A DNA stretch of 54,807 nucleotides from Candidatus Gastranaerophilales bacterium (GCA_944326515.1 CALVEI010000006.1:1-54807), one strand, 5' to 3'; positions 9,502 to 16,930 are shown, counted from the first letter of the stretch. Notes: a model not told the origin generated them from the letters alone. Numbers and translations are program-made.

Positions 9502-9668
9502 TCTTGACAGTTCTTGTTTTTAACTGTTTCAACCCAAGCATACGTTTTGTTTTGTTGAAAAGCAAAAGGATTTGAACTGTAGCATTTTGATTTAGACAGT
9601 TCTTTTGTCTTTCTGTCTATTTCTTCTATGCGTTTTTTTAAGTTTTTAAGTAGGTTCATTATTTTCAT
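9498..9668 (-). CDS. Candidate small protein, 56 residues, convergent with aroA
   Basis: An ATG at 9668 (minus strand) opens a 56-residue frame ending in TAA at 9500-9498. The protein is basic and helical in its first half (KNLKKRIEEIDRKTKELSK) and ends with FAFQQNKTYAWVETVKNKN. Codon choice is like the neighbours, and an in-frame stop lies just upstream. The ribosome site is weak (GCGAAAGTAAAG). A second ATG three codons downstream is an alternative start. Its stop overlaps aroA's stop by four bases (TTAG), the same arrangement seen at two other convergent pairs in this window, which supports it modestly. No family recognised. Confidence 0.45.
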   Translation of the reverse strand: MKIMNLLKNLKKRIEEIDRKTKELSKSKCYSSNPFAFQQNKTYAWVETVKNKNCQD

Positions 9669-9776
9669 TGTCTTTACTTTCGCATTTTCTTTCTATCTTA
9701 TCATTGCAGATTATTCAATATATTTAATTACGCTAAAGTATTGTTTTAGTTTGTTACCATTATGTCTTAATTTTTG

Positions 9777-9782
9777 TATAAT
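9777..9782 (+). promoter_or_regulatory. -10 box placed for a leaderless transcript of the receiver gene
   Basis: Consensus TATAAT lies exactly six bases before the ATG at 9789. A possible -35 is TTGTTA (9751-9756, long 20-base spacer) or TTACCA (9754-9759, 17-base spacer). No Shine-Dalgarno sequence could fit. Confidence 0.5.
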
Positions 9783-9788
9783 AATCTT

Positions 9789-10196
9789 ATGTGTAAAATT
9801 ATAAAAAGAATTTTAATAGCAGAAGATAGCTTTGAATGGCAAAGATTTCATGTTTCTTTACTCAAACAGTACAATAAATGTGATTTTGAGTTTGTTGTAT
9901 TTGATAATGCTAAAGATGCGTTAAAAAATCTTCAAGACTCGGTGAATAACCTTTATGATTTGATTATTACAGATTTGCAGATGGAAACGGATTTTTTACC
10001 AGAATTTGCCGGTGAATGGTTTGTAAAGCAGGTTAAGAATATTACTGAATACAAAAACGCTCATATAGTAATTGTTTCGGCTGCTTATAATATTGCATTT
10101 ATTGCTCATTCTCTTGGGGTTGGATATTTGTCTAAGCGTTCTCTTGTTAATAATCCTGACTCTTATTTTTTGATGCTTGATGAAAATATTTTGTGA
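9789..10196 (+). CDS. Stand-alone response-regulator receiver protein
   Basis: The 135-residue protein is one CheY-like receiver domain with no output domain. All key residues are present: acidic pair Glu12-Asp13 (LIAEDS), phospho-acceptor Asp62 (LIITDLQM), Ser97 (VIVSAA, the switch Thr/Ser position) and Lys116 (YLSKRS). It therefore probably accepts a phosphate from a histidine kinase encoded elsewhere and acts by binding a partner. The start at ATG 9789 is preferred over an upstream TTG (9774) because the TTG lies in the -10 box. It ends with TGA. No kinase or chemotaxis gene adjoins it. Confidence 0.82.
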   Translation: MCKIIKRILIAEDSFEWQRFHVSLLKQYNKCDFEFVVFDNAKDALKNLQDSVNNLYDLIITDLQMETDFLPEFAGEWFVKQVKNITEYKNAHIVIVSAAYNIAFIAHSLGVGYLSKRSLVNNPDSYFLMLDENIL

Positions 10197-10224
10197 TTTT
10201 TATAAGTTTTATTAAATTAATGCT

Positions 10225-10254
10225 TTGCATATTTTATGTTTATTGTAATATATT
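10225..10254 (+). promoter_or_regulatory. Putative promoter of the rpmG-tRNA-secE-nusG-rplK-rplA cluster
   Basis: TTGCAT (10225-10230), an 18-base spacer and TATATT (10249-10254) lie about 105 bases before rpmG. The downstream leader is A-rich. Confidence 0.45.
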
Positions 10255-10278
10255 AATACAGCTCTATAAACGCAAAGA

Positions 10279-10306
10279 ATAGAATGAGGGAAAAGACGCA
10301 TTCTAT
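10279..10306 (+). promoter_or_regulatory. Hairpin in the rpmG leader
   Basis: ATAGAATG (10279-10286) pairs with CATTCTAT (10299-10306) around a 12-base loop, within the untranslated leader of rpmG. There is no T-tract, so it is not an intrinsic terminator. A role in mRNA stability or control is possible but unproven. Confidence 0.4.
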
Positions 10307-10359
10307 AAATCTTGCTTGAAAAGAAAATAATAAGAAAAGGAATAAAGAAGGTACACACA

Positions 10360-10527
10360 ATGGGAATCAAAGGCAAAAACGATAAAATGGTAGTTCTCGC
10401 TTGTGAAGAATGCAAAGAAAGAAACTACACAACAACTAAAAACAAAAAAACTAACAAAGAAAGAATGGAACTTAAAAAACATTGCCCAAGATGCAATAAA
10501 CACACAGTTCATAAAGAAACAAAATAA
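10360..10527 (+). CDS. rpmG: 50S ribosomal protein L33
   Basis: The 55-residue basic protein has the zinc-ribbon form of L33, with cysteine pairs at 15/18 (CEEC) and 42/45 (CPRC). It sits in the large ribosomal subunit near the E site. The ATG is preceded by AGAAGG. The frame is open upstream from a TTG at 10312, but that start would add an unconserved basic extension. The gene precedes tRNA-Trp and secE, a conserved bacterial order. Confidence 0.96.
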   Translation: MGIKGKNDKMVVLACEECKERNYTTTKNKKTNKERMELKKHCPRCNKHTVHKETK

Positions 10528-10552
10528 CTTTACTAAGATTTATATTTAAAGA

Positions 10553-10625
10553 GCGTCCTTAGTTCAGTTGGTAGAACGTCGGTCTCCAAAACCGGATGTC
10601 GAGGGTTCGAGTCCTTCAGGGCGCG
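10553..10625 (+). tRNA. trnW: tRNA-Trp (anticodon CCA)
   Basis: A full cloverleaf can be folded. The acceptor GCGTCCT (10553-10559) pairs with AGGGCGC (10618-10624). The D stem is GTTC/GAAC. The anticodon stem runs 10579-10583 with 10591-10595, the loop is CTCCAAA and the anticodon CCA lies at 10586-10588. The T arm spans 10601-10617 with a TTCGAGT loop. The discriminator is G10625, and CCA is not encoded. It lies between rpmG and secE and is probably processed from the same transcript. Confidence 0.97.
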
Positions 10626-10648
10626 ATTTAAATAAAAGAGGGATTTTA

Positions 10649-10870
10649 ATGGCTAACCAGACTAAAGATAATATAGATATGAAAGAAGCTTTGATGGCTT
10701 ATTTCAAAAGTGTAAAGCTTGAATGGGGAAAGATTACTTGGCCCGGAAAACAGCAGGTTATTGTTGAAACAGTTTATGTTGTGGTAATTACAGCAATATT
10801 TACTATTGGTGTTTTAGCAGTTGATACCATTTTTAATGCTATCTTTAAAGGTTTGGGTTTGATTCATTAG
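10649..10870 (+). CDS. secE: Protein translocase subunit SecE
   Basis: The 73-residue protein has one transmembrane helix (about residues 37-60) preceded by the amphipathic segment FKSVKLEWGKITWPGKQQV, typical of single-span SecE. The WP pair and Lys pattern are conserved. It clamps the SecY channel. The ATG at 10649 has an AGAGGG ribosome site. The frame extends back into the tRNA, but an upstream start would translate tRNA sequence. It sits directly before nusG, as in most bacteria. Confidence 0.95.
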   Translation: MANQTKDNIDMKEALMAYFKSVKLEWGKITWPGKQQVIVETVYVVVITAIFTIGVLAVDTIFNAIFKGLGLIH

Positions 10871-10909
10871 AAGTATAAGATTTGTTATTTAATTACAGGA
10901 ATTAATATA

Positions 10910-11575
10910 ATGACTAAAAAAGACGACGAACAATTGGAAGTTAATGCTGAACAAAATGATATTGAAGTTTTTCAAAACGAAAAACATCAAATCATTGAAG
11001 AAAAAGAAGAAAAGTTAAAAGCTGATTTTCAAGCTTCTCACAGCAAAGAACCACAAAAAAAATGGTATATTGTTCACACATATTCAGGTTATGAAAACAA
11101 AGTAAAAGTTAACCTTGAAAAACGTATTGAATACATGAACATGGGGGACAAAATCTTCCGTGTAGAAGTTCCTCAAAAAACAATAACTAAAGTAAAAGAC
11201 GGTAAAAAACAAGATAGAGAAGAAAAAATCTTCCCTGGTTACGTTCTTGTTGAAATGATTATGGATGATGACAGCTGGTATGTTGTAAGACACACTGCAG
11301 GTGTTACAAAATTTGTTGGAACATCTAAAAAACCTATACCTGCTAAGGATTCTGAAATTAAGAAAATTATTCACAGAGTTCAAACTCAAACAACTAAGAT
11401 TGAACTGGACGTTAAAGTCGGTGATAAAGTTAGAATCATTTCTGGTCCGTTTGCAGACTTTATTGGTGATATTACTGAAGTTTATCCTGATAAGTCTAAA
11501 CTTAGAGCTATGGTTTCAATCTTTGGACGTGAAACACCAGTAGAACTCGAATACAAACAAATTCAAAAAGTATAA
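10910..11575 (+). CDS. nusG: Transcription termination/antitermination factor NusG
   Basis: The 221-residue protein has an NGN domain starting at KKWYIVHTYSGYENKVKVNL (about residue 50) and a C-terminal KOW domain (VGDKVRIISGPFADFIGDI). NusG binds RNA polymerase and links it to Rho or the ribosome. The first 50 residues are an acidic, Lys-rich extension not needed for the core fold. An ACAGGA site precedes the ATG. Confidence 0.96.
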   Translation: MTKKDDEQLEVNAEQNDIEVFQNEKHQIIEEKEEKLKADFQASHSKEPQKKWYIVHTYSGYENKVKVNLEKRIEYMNMGDKIFRVEVPQKTITKVKDGKKQDREEKIFPGYVLVEMIMDDDSWYVVRHTAGVTKFVGTSKKPIPAKDSEIKKIIHRVQTQTTKIELDVKVGDKVRIISGPFADFIGDITEVYPDKSKLRAMVSIFGRETPVELEYKQIQKV

Positions 11576-11591
11576 TAATATAAATAGTTAA

Positions 11592-11620
11592 GTGGAAGGG
11601 GTTAGGCCCCGCTATACCAC
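11592..11620 (+). promoter_or_regulatory. L1-type RNA operator before rplK
   Basis: GTGG (11592-11595) pairs with CCAC (11617-11620), and an inner GGGG (11598-11601) pairs with CCCC (11607-11610). Between the stems an asymmetric internal loop has AA on one side and GCTATA on the other. This two-stem layout resembles the L1-binding site of 23S rRNA and known L1 mRNA operators. The ribosome-binding site AAAGGAG begins right after the structure, so a bound protein could block rplK translation. Confidence 0.6.
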
Positions 11621-11634
11621 GAAAGGAGAACAAA

Positions 11635-12060
11635 ATGGCAAAGAAAATCGTTGGAAAAATCAAGCTTCAAATTGAAGCAGGCAAAGCAAATCCATCACCA
11701 CCGGTTGGTCCTGCTTTAGGTCAACATGGTGTTAACATCATGGATTTTTGTAAGCAATTCAACGCTAAAACTCAAGATCAAGCAGGTTATATTATTCCTG
11801 TTGTTATTGATGTATATGAAGACAGAAGCTTTTCTTTCATACTCAAAAGCCCACCAGCTGCTGTATTGATTAAAAAAGCTATCAATCTTCCAAAAGGTTC
11901 TGCTGCACCGAATAAAACTAAAGTCGGCAAAATCACTGTTGCTCAATTAGAAGAAATCGCTAAAATTAAAATGAACGATTTAAATGCAACAACCGTAGAA
12001 GCAGCTGTTAAGATGCTTAAAGGTTCAGCTAGAGCAATGGGTGTAACAGTAGAAGAATAA
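11635..12060 (+). CDS. rplK: 50S ribosomal protein L11
   Basis: The 141-residue protein shows the L11 N-terminal signature ([31 protein letters not shown], split across residues 12-42) and the C-terminal RNA-binding half ending KGSARAMGV. It forms the GTPase-associated centre on 23S rRNA. A strong AAAGGAG site precedes the ATG, next to an L1-type hairpin. The gene is followed by rplA with a second such hairpin in between. Confidence 0.97.
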   Translation: MAKKIVGKIKLQIEAGKANPSPPVGPALGQHGVNIMDFCKQFNAKTQDQAGYIIPVVIDVYEDRSFSFILKSPPAAVLIKKAINLPKGSAAPNKTKVGKITVAQLEEIAKIKMNDLNATTVEAAVKMLKGSARAMGVTVEE

Positions 12061-12066
12061 TTATAA

Positions 12067-12136
12067 GTGGAAGGGGATGCCGTATGGGACATACCTTTAA
12101 TAAAGTCCGAAACGGATTAGAACCCGATATCACCAC
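12067..12136 (+). promoter_or_regulatory. Second L1-type RNA operator, between rplK and rplA
   Basis: The ends repeat the first element: GTGGAAGGGG (12067-12076) on the left and CCCGATATCACCAC (12123-12136) on the right, giving outer stem GTGG/CCAC, an AA / GATATCA internal loop and a GGG/CCC stem. The middle folds into a longer arm (CCGT 12080-12083 with ACGG 12112-12115; GGAC 12087-12090 with GTCC 12105-12108). The rplA ribosome site AAAGGA follows at once. Confidence 0.58.
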
Positions 12137-12150
12137 AGAAAGGAAATGAA

Positions 12151-12873
12151 ATGAGTAAATTAACTAAAAGACAACAAAAAGCTGCTGAAATGCTAGAAGG
12201 TTTTGTACAACCTGCTTCTGCAGCTGATGCATTAAAGAAATTACAAGAAATATCTGAAGCAACAGTGAAATTCGATGAAACAGTTGAATGCCACATGCGT
12301 CTCGGTATCGATGTAAAAAGAGCAGACCAACAAATCCGTTCAACAGTAGTTTTACCTGCTGGTTTGGGTAAAGAAGTTAGAGTTTGCGTTATTGCAAAAG
12401 GTACTAAAGTTGATGAAGCTAAGGCAGCAGGTGCTGAAGAAGCAGGTGCTGAAGAAGTTATCGACAAAATTGCAGGCGGCTGGTTTGAATTCGATACTTT
12501 GATTGCTACTCCTGATTGTATGGGTATGTTGGGTAAACTCGGTAGAGTTTTAGGTCCAAAAGGTTTGATGCCTAACCCAAAAACAGGCACCGTTACTCTT
12601 GACGTTGCTAAAGCAGTTAAAGATGCTAAAGCTGGTAAAGTTGAATTCAGAGCTGATAAACAAGGTATGATTCACTGTCCTATCGGCAAAATCAAATTCT
12701 CTTTCGATGATTTGATGAAAAACTATGCAACTTTAGCTGACGCTGTATTAAGAGCTAAACCTTCTGTTGCAAAAGGTGTTTATGTTAAATCAGCATATTT
12801 GACAACGACAATGGGTCCTGGTATCAAATTAGATACTAAGAACTTAGCTGCAGAAGTTAAAGAATATGTATAG
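12151..12873 (+). CDS. rplA: 50S ribosomal protein L1
   Basis: The 240-residue protein has the L1 signature region (MLGKLGRVLGPKGLMPNPKTGTV, split here as about residues 131-153) and the usual two-domain length. L1 binds 23S rRNA at the E-site stalk and, in bacteria studied, also represses its own operon by binding a look-alike mRNA structure. Such structures lie before rplK and before this gene. A terminator follows, so rplJ-rplL are not the next genes, unlike the common order. Confidence 0.97.
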   Translation: MSKLTKRQQKAAEMLEGFVQPASAADALKKLQEISEATVKFDETVECHMRLGIDVKRADQQIRSTVVLPAGLGKEVRVCVIAKGTKVDEAKAAGAEEAGAEEVIDKIAGGWFEFDTLIATPDCMGMLGKLGRVLGPKGLMPNPKTGTVTLDVAKAVKDAKAGKVEFRADKQGMIHCPIGKIKFSFDDLMKNYATLADAVLRAKPSVAKGVYVKSAYLTTTMGPGIKLDTKNLAAEVKEYV

Positions 12874-12893
12874 ACAATTATTCTAATATCTAT

Positions 12894-12924
12894 AAAGCCC
12901 TCAAGTTATTGAGGGCTTTTTTAT
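12894..12924 (+). terminator. Terminator after rplA
   Basis: A perfect 10-bp stem (AAAGCCCTCA 12894-12903 with TGAGGGCTTT 12910-12919), a 6-base loop and a T-rich tail. The tail overlaps the stop codon of the convergent ART-like gene. Confidence 0.9.
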
Positions 12925-13874
12925 TTATGTGAGTACTGTTTGGCTTCTTTAATAGCTGAATGAGTATTTTTTATTATCCTAATATATTCTTTTGTAGCAT
13001 TTATTGCCATATTTACCATTGCTTTTGCACCGGCTCCCAAATCTTTTGCTCTTTCTTTAAAGTTTCTAGAAAGTATTTGAGCTTTTTGGGTATTATACAA
13101 TACTAGTTGTTTTTGATCTGTTCCCAGTACTTTATTTATATCAGGCGTAAAATTTTGTCCCAACTCATTAATAACACCTTTGTTAATATAAATACCATCA
13201 TAACCTGCTTCGGTAAATACTTTTCTTAGTAAAAGTTCTGTTAAAGCTGAACTTTGTTTTCTTTTGAATATTAGTTGTAGTGGATCTTCAACTATTTTGG
13301 TAATTAGGTCAGGAAGATTTGCAGCTATTTTTTGAACAGTATCTTCTGTAATCATTCCAAGTTTAGCATTTTCTATTTTTATTGGTATTACTTTTCCTGT
13401 AATGTGAGTAAAATATTGCGCAACTTTTTCACTTGGGGTCAGATAGAGTCCTGCACCAAGCTCTCTTGATGAATATAACAACTGCTTACTTTCGTAAGGA
13501 TTAAGACCATGTTTGTATATTCCTGAGCTTTTTCTTGTTCCGTGATAGAATATAGTTTCTTTTTTAGATAATTCTTCAGGAAGTTCTTTTATGTATTGTT
13601 TAATGTTTAGCTTTTCAATCCAGTCTTTAATTGTTGAATCTTTTTTTATTGAATCTTCAATAATTTTTGCTGCATTTTTATAGGCTTTTTTTCTCATATT
13701 GAGATTACCTGTTAGATATTTTGCGGCTTTTGCAGGATTACGTCCTATACCTATGGCTAAAATTGTTGTTGGTATTGCTATAGCTGCTGTTGTTGTAATT
13801 ATTTTTTTTCTGTCTAATTTTTGTTTATCTGTTTGAGGGTTTAAAATAGTTTGTTTTATGCCTGTTATATTCAT
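12921..13874 (-). CDS. Membrane-anchored protein with an ADP-ribosyltransferase-like domain
   Basis: The 317-residue protein has one hydrophobic segment near the N-terminus (about residues 24-44), then a helical linker. A domain with the hallmarks of the ADP-ribosyltransferase fold follows: YHGTR at 110-114 (candidate NAD-binding His111), then GAGLYLTPSEKVAQYF at 140-155 (candidate Tyr144), AGYDGIYINKG at 223-233 and QLVLYN at 256-261. The H...Y...GYDG order is that of PARP-like, DUF3990 and polyvalent ART families. A catalytic Glu is not obvious at the third position, so it could be an RNA/phosphate-acting or inactive relative. An AAGGAT site precedes the ATG. No immunity or partner gene adjoins it. 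The fold call is by motif only; the target is unknown. Confidence 0.6.
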   Translation of the reverse strand: MNITGIKQTILNPQTDKQKLDRKKIITTTAAIAIPTTILAIGIGRNPAKAAKYLTGNLNMRKKAYKNAAKIIEDSIKKDSTIKDWIEKLNIKQYIKELPEELSKKETIFYHGTRKSSGIYKHGLNPYESKQLLYSSRELGAGLYLTPSEKVAQYFTHITGKVIPIKIENAKLGMITEDTVQKIAANLPDLITKIVEDPLQLIFKRKQSSALTELLLRKVFTEAGYDGIYINKGVINELGQNFTPDINKVLGTDQKQLVLYNTQKAQILSRNFKERAKDLGAGAKAMVNMAINATKEYIRIIKNTHSAIKEAKQYSHK

Positions 13875-13951
13875 CGAAAAATCCTTTCAGTCAGATAAAA
13901 CTTGTAAATATTGTGATTTGATAGTTAATACGTGTTTTTTACTTTTGTAAC

Positions 13952-13985
13952 AAAAAATCCCGCCAAAAATTTGACGGGATTTTTT
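13952..13985 (-). terminator. Terminator after the glutamate-synthase-like gene
   Basis: An 11-bp stem (13952-13962 with 13975-13985, core ATCCCG/CGGGAT) flanked by A- and T-runs on both sides, located 16 bases beyond the stop codon of the minus-strand gene. It could serve both strands. Confidence 0.85.
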
Positions 13986-14001
13986 TATTATTTTTTATTG
14001 T

Positions 14002-15387
14002 TTATTTGCAAACTGATTTTAAATATTCATCCATTGCTTTTGCTGCACGTTTGCCGGCGCCCATGGCATTAATAGCGTTAGATTCGCCTGTTGGAGCAAC
14101 GTCGCCGCCAGCGTAAACTCCAGGGATAGAAGTTTCTCCTGTTTCCGCATTTACAATAATGTAGCCTTTATTGTTAGTTTCAAGTTGTAAACCTTCTTTT
14201 TCTGCTGATGTTTGGATAATTGGGTTTGGTCCGGTACCTAAAGCTACAATAACAGCATCAAGTTCCATTGTTACTGATTCGCCTGTAGGAACAGGTCTTC
14301 TTCTGCCGGAAGCATCTGGTTCACCAAGTTCCATAACGTCAAATTTCATTGCTTTTACATAGCCGTCTTCGCCTATAATTTCAGCTGGAGCGTGTAAGAA
14401 TTTAAAGATAACGCCTTCTTCTTTAGCGTGTCTGATTTCTTCAAGACGAGCTGGCAATTCTGCTTCTGTTCTTCTGTATGCGATATAAACTTCTTTGTAA
14501 CCAACTCTTACTGCTGTTCTTGCTGCATCCATTGCTACGTTACCGCCGCCGATGATTGCAACTTTTTCACCAACTTTAAGTGGTGTTGGAGTTGATTCTT
14601 CGTTAGCATGCATTAGGTTTACACGAGTCAAAAATTCATTTGCTGAATAAACACCATTGAGGTTTTCTCCAGGTATATTCATCATTTTAGGTAAACCTGC
14701 GCCTGAACATAAGAAGATTGCATCAAATCCGTCTTCTTTTAACTGGTTAATAGTTATAGATTTGCCGACAATTACGTTTTTTTCAAATTTAACGCCTATG
14801 TTTTTCAATCCTTCGATTTCTCTATCTAGAACTGTTCTTGGTAATCTGAAAGGAGGAATACCGTATCTTAATACACCGCCAAGAGCATGTAATGCTTCAA
14901 ATACAGTTACATCATAGCCAGCTTTTCTTAAGTCTGCAGCTGCTGTAATACCTGCGCAACCTGAACCTACAATAGCAACTTTTTTGTTGCAGTCTTTGAT
15001 TTCTCCGACTTTTGCATTTGTTTTATCGCCGACATATCTTTCTAATGCGCCGATAGCAACAGGTTTACCTTTGATTCCAAGTATGCAGTTGCCTTCGCAT
15101 TGGCGTTCTTGTGGGCATACACGACCACAAACTGACGGAAGCATACTTGTTTCTCTTATTATGTCGCCAGCTTTTTCAATATTGCCTTCTTTAATTGCTG
15201 CGATAAAATCAGGTATTTGTATATTTACAGGACAACCTTGTACGCATTTTGCGTTTTTACAATGTAAGCATCTTGATGCTTCTAAAGAAGCTTGTTCATC
15301 TGTGAAATTGCTTTCTACTGCTTCAAAGTTTGTTCTTCTTATTTGTGGGTCCTGTTCTACAGGGTGTTGTCTTTCCACCTTTTCCAT
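14002..15387 (-). CDS. gltD: NAD(P)H-dependent glutamate synthase small-subunit-type oxidoreductase
   Basis: The 461-residue flavoprotein has two N-terminal 4Fe-4S cysteine sets (C40, C43, C48, C52 and C87, C91, C97, C101), an FAD-binding Rossmann motif GSGCAG (141-146; the usual Pro is Cys) and a second nucleotide-binding motif IGGGNVAMDAARTA. It ends with the family's GVYAGGDV...NAMGAGKRAA. It passes electrons from NAD(P)H. In this family the protein may act as GltD with a large GltB, as a stand-alone GltA, or as NfnB. No GltB or NfnA gene adjoins it. It lies directly downstream of glutamine synthetase on the same strand (55-base gap), which favours a nitrogen-assimilation role. Confidence 0.85.
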   Translation of the reverse strand: MEKVERQHPVEQDPQIRRTNFEAVESNFTDEQASLEASRCLHCKNAKCVQGCPVNIQIPDFIAAIKEGNIEKAGDIIRETSMLPSVCGRVCPQERQCEGNCILGIKGKPVAIGALERYVGDKTNAKVGEIKDCNKKVAIVGSGCAGITAAADLRKAGYDVTVFEALHALGGVLRYGIPPFRLPRTVLDREIEGLKNIGVKFEKNVIVGKSITINQLKEDGFDAIFLCSGAGLPKMMNIPGENLNGVYSANEFLTRVNLMHANEESTPTPLKVGEKVAIIGGGNVAMDAARTAVRVGYKEVYIAYRRTEAELPARLEEIRHAKEEGVIFKFLHAPAEIIGEDGYVKAMKFDVMELGEPDASGRRRPVPTGESVTMELDAVIVALGTGPNPIIQTSAEKEGLQLETNNKGYIIVNAETGETSIPGVYAGGDVAPTGESNAINAMGAGKRAAKAMDEYLKSVCK

Positions 15388-15442
15388 ATTAAATTTCTCC
15401 GTTCATTCTCCCTTACTACAATGATTATAATATAAAATCGAT

Positions 15443-16771
15443 TTATACGTCTAAATATTTTTTTAGTTCCCAAGGTGTTACTTGTTTTCTGTAATCGTTC
15501 CATTCTTTTCTTTTTGAATATAAGAAATTCTCAAAGATGTAATCACCAAGGGCAACTCTTGCCAAATAAGACTTTTCAAATTCTTCAAGTGCCGTAAAAA
15601 GATTTCTTGGTAACGATTTGATTTTTCTTTGTTTAATTTCGTTGCTTGAAAGCAAAAACAAGTTTTTTTCTACTGGTGCTGGTGTGGTAACTTTATTTCT
15701 TAAACCGTCCATACAAGTCTGCATTAAAACAGCAAAAGCGATATATGGATTCATACTAAAATCAGGTGATCTTAGTTCAAATCTTGTTGCTTCTTCTTTT
15801 TTTGCTGGGATTCTAACAAGTGCGCTTCTTGTTACAGCCGACCATACTATGTATATGGGGGCTTCGTAGTCTTTGACCAATCTTTTGTAACTGTTTATTG
15901 TTGGGTTAAATACTGCAGAAATACCTTTTATATTCTTTAACAATGAGCCAATGGAATACATTGCTATGTCAGAAAGTTCATGAGGTTTGTCTTTATCATA
16001 AAAGACATTTTTTCCATTATTATCAGTCATTGAAATATTCAAGTGTAAGCCTGAGCCATTTTGTCCATATATTGGTTTTGGCATAAATGATGCCTTAAAT
16101 CCAAATGCGTCTGCTATAGTTTTTGTGACAAATTTAAATGTAATTAATTTATCAGCAGCTTTTAATATTTCATCGTAGCCTAAGTCTATTTCGTGTTGGA
16201 ATGGCGCACCCTCGTGATGTAGTGCAGATATTTCAAAATCCACTTCACTAAGTGTCATTATTATTTGCATTAATACATCGTTGTATTTATGCGACTGGTT
16301 TGCATCATAATATCCTGTTTTTTCTTCGCAGCTAAGATTTATTTCTCCATTTTTATTTGTTTTAAAAAGAAAAAATTCCACCTCTGGGCCAATCTGCATT
16401 TTGTATCCGTATTTTTGTGTATTTTCTATAATGCGTTTTAGATTAGAACGAGGACATCCGCAAAATGGTGTTCCATCTGCATTGTGTATGTTACAAATAA
16501 ACCTTGCAGAGTTTTTTAATTTTGAAATTTTAAATGGAAATATTAGAAATGTTGATTTGTCTGGGAATAATCTTAAATCGAGAGTTTCATTGTCTCTGTA
16601 ACCGCTTATTGTCGAACCGTCAAACATTATGTTGTTTTGCAATATTTCGTCAATTTGATGCGATTGCATTTGTATAGCTTTAACATTGCCGTTTATGTCA
16701 ACAAACTGCAAATAAATTGTTTTTATTTCATTGTTTTTTATAAGGTCTTTAATTTCTTTATCAGACGGCAT
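15443..16771 (-). CDS. glnA: Glutamine synthetase, type I (short form)
   Basis: The 442-residue enzyme makes glutamine from glutamate, ammonia and ATP. Seen are the beta-grasp region with MFDGSTISGY, the metal-ligand segment QIGPEVEFFLF, HHEGAPFQHEIDL, the ATP site GSGLHLNISM, the glutamate-flap region NPTINSYKRL and RIPAKKEEATRFELRSPD. The length fits the GSI-alpha form, with no adenylylation-loop Tyr motif evident. It carries KD where most enzymes have PG in the RLVPGYEAP motif. No Shine-Dalgarno precedes the ATG; instead GATAAT ends six bases before it, suggesting a leaderless message. It is followed by the gltD-like gene. Confidence 0.95.
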   Translation of the reverse strand: MPSDKEIKDLIKNNEIKTIYLQFVDINGNVKAIQMQSHQIDEILQNNIMFDGSTISGYRDNETLDLRLFPDKSTFLIFPFKISKLKNSARFICNIHNADGTPFCGCPRSNLKRIIENTQKYGYKMQIGPEVEFFLFKTNKNGEINLSCEEKTGYYDANQSHKYNDVLMQIIMTLSEVDFEISALHHEGAPFQHEIDLGYDEILKAADKLITFKFVTKTIADAFGFKASFMPKPIYGQNGSGLHLNISMTDNNGKNVFYDKDKPHELSDIAMYSIGSLLKNIKGISAVFNPTINSYKRLVKDYEAPIYIVWSAVTRSALVRIPAKKEEATRFELRSPDFSMNPYIAFAVLMQTCMDGLRNKVTTPAPVEKNLFLLSSNEIKQRKIKSLPRNLFTALEEFEKSYLARVALGDYIFENFLYSKRKEWNDYRKQVTPWELKKYLDV

Positions 16772-16777
16772 ATGTGC

Positions 16778-16807
16778 ATTATCCGTCAGTTTTTGTTATT
16801 AGGTCAA
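16778..16807 (-). promoter_or_regulatory. Putative promoter of glnA, leaderless geometry
   Basis: On the minus strand TTGACC (16807-16802), an 18-base spacer and GATAAT (16783-16778) end six bases before the glnA ATG, so the start site would fall on or next to the A of ATG. Confidence 0.55.
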
Positions 16808-16859
16808 GTAAAAAATGTTTTAACATTTGTTAATATTTTGTATATAAGCTATCAATATT

Positions 16860-16888
16860 TTGTACTTAAAATTTTTTATTGCTATAGA
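16860..16888 (+). promoter_or_regulatory. Putative promoter of the small gene at 16931
   Basis: TTGTAC (16860-16865), a 17-base spacer and TATAGA (16883-16888) precede the ATG by 42 bases. It is divergent from the glnA promoter. Confidence 0.5.
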
Positions 16889-16930
16889 GGGATATTTAAA
16901 TTAATAGAGATAGAGATTGGGAGATTAAAA

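Noticed and set aside
10568-10648. Upstream extension of secE into tRNA-Trp
   Set aside because: It would translate tRNA sequence, and ATG 10649 has a proper ribosome site and matches SecE length.
14984-15424. Open frame of 146 codons on the plus strand within the gltD-like gene
   Set aside because: It is antisense to a well-conserved enzyme whose motifs cover the region, and it has no ribosome site.
16637-16930. Hydrophobic 98-codon extension before the small gene at 16931
   Set aside because: It overlaps the 5' end of glnA and AT-rich intergenic DNA and has no conserved look; ATG 16931 has GGGAG.
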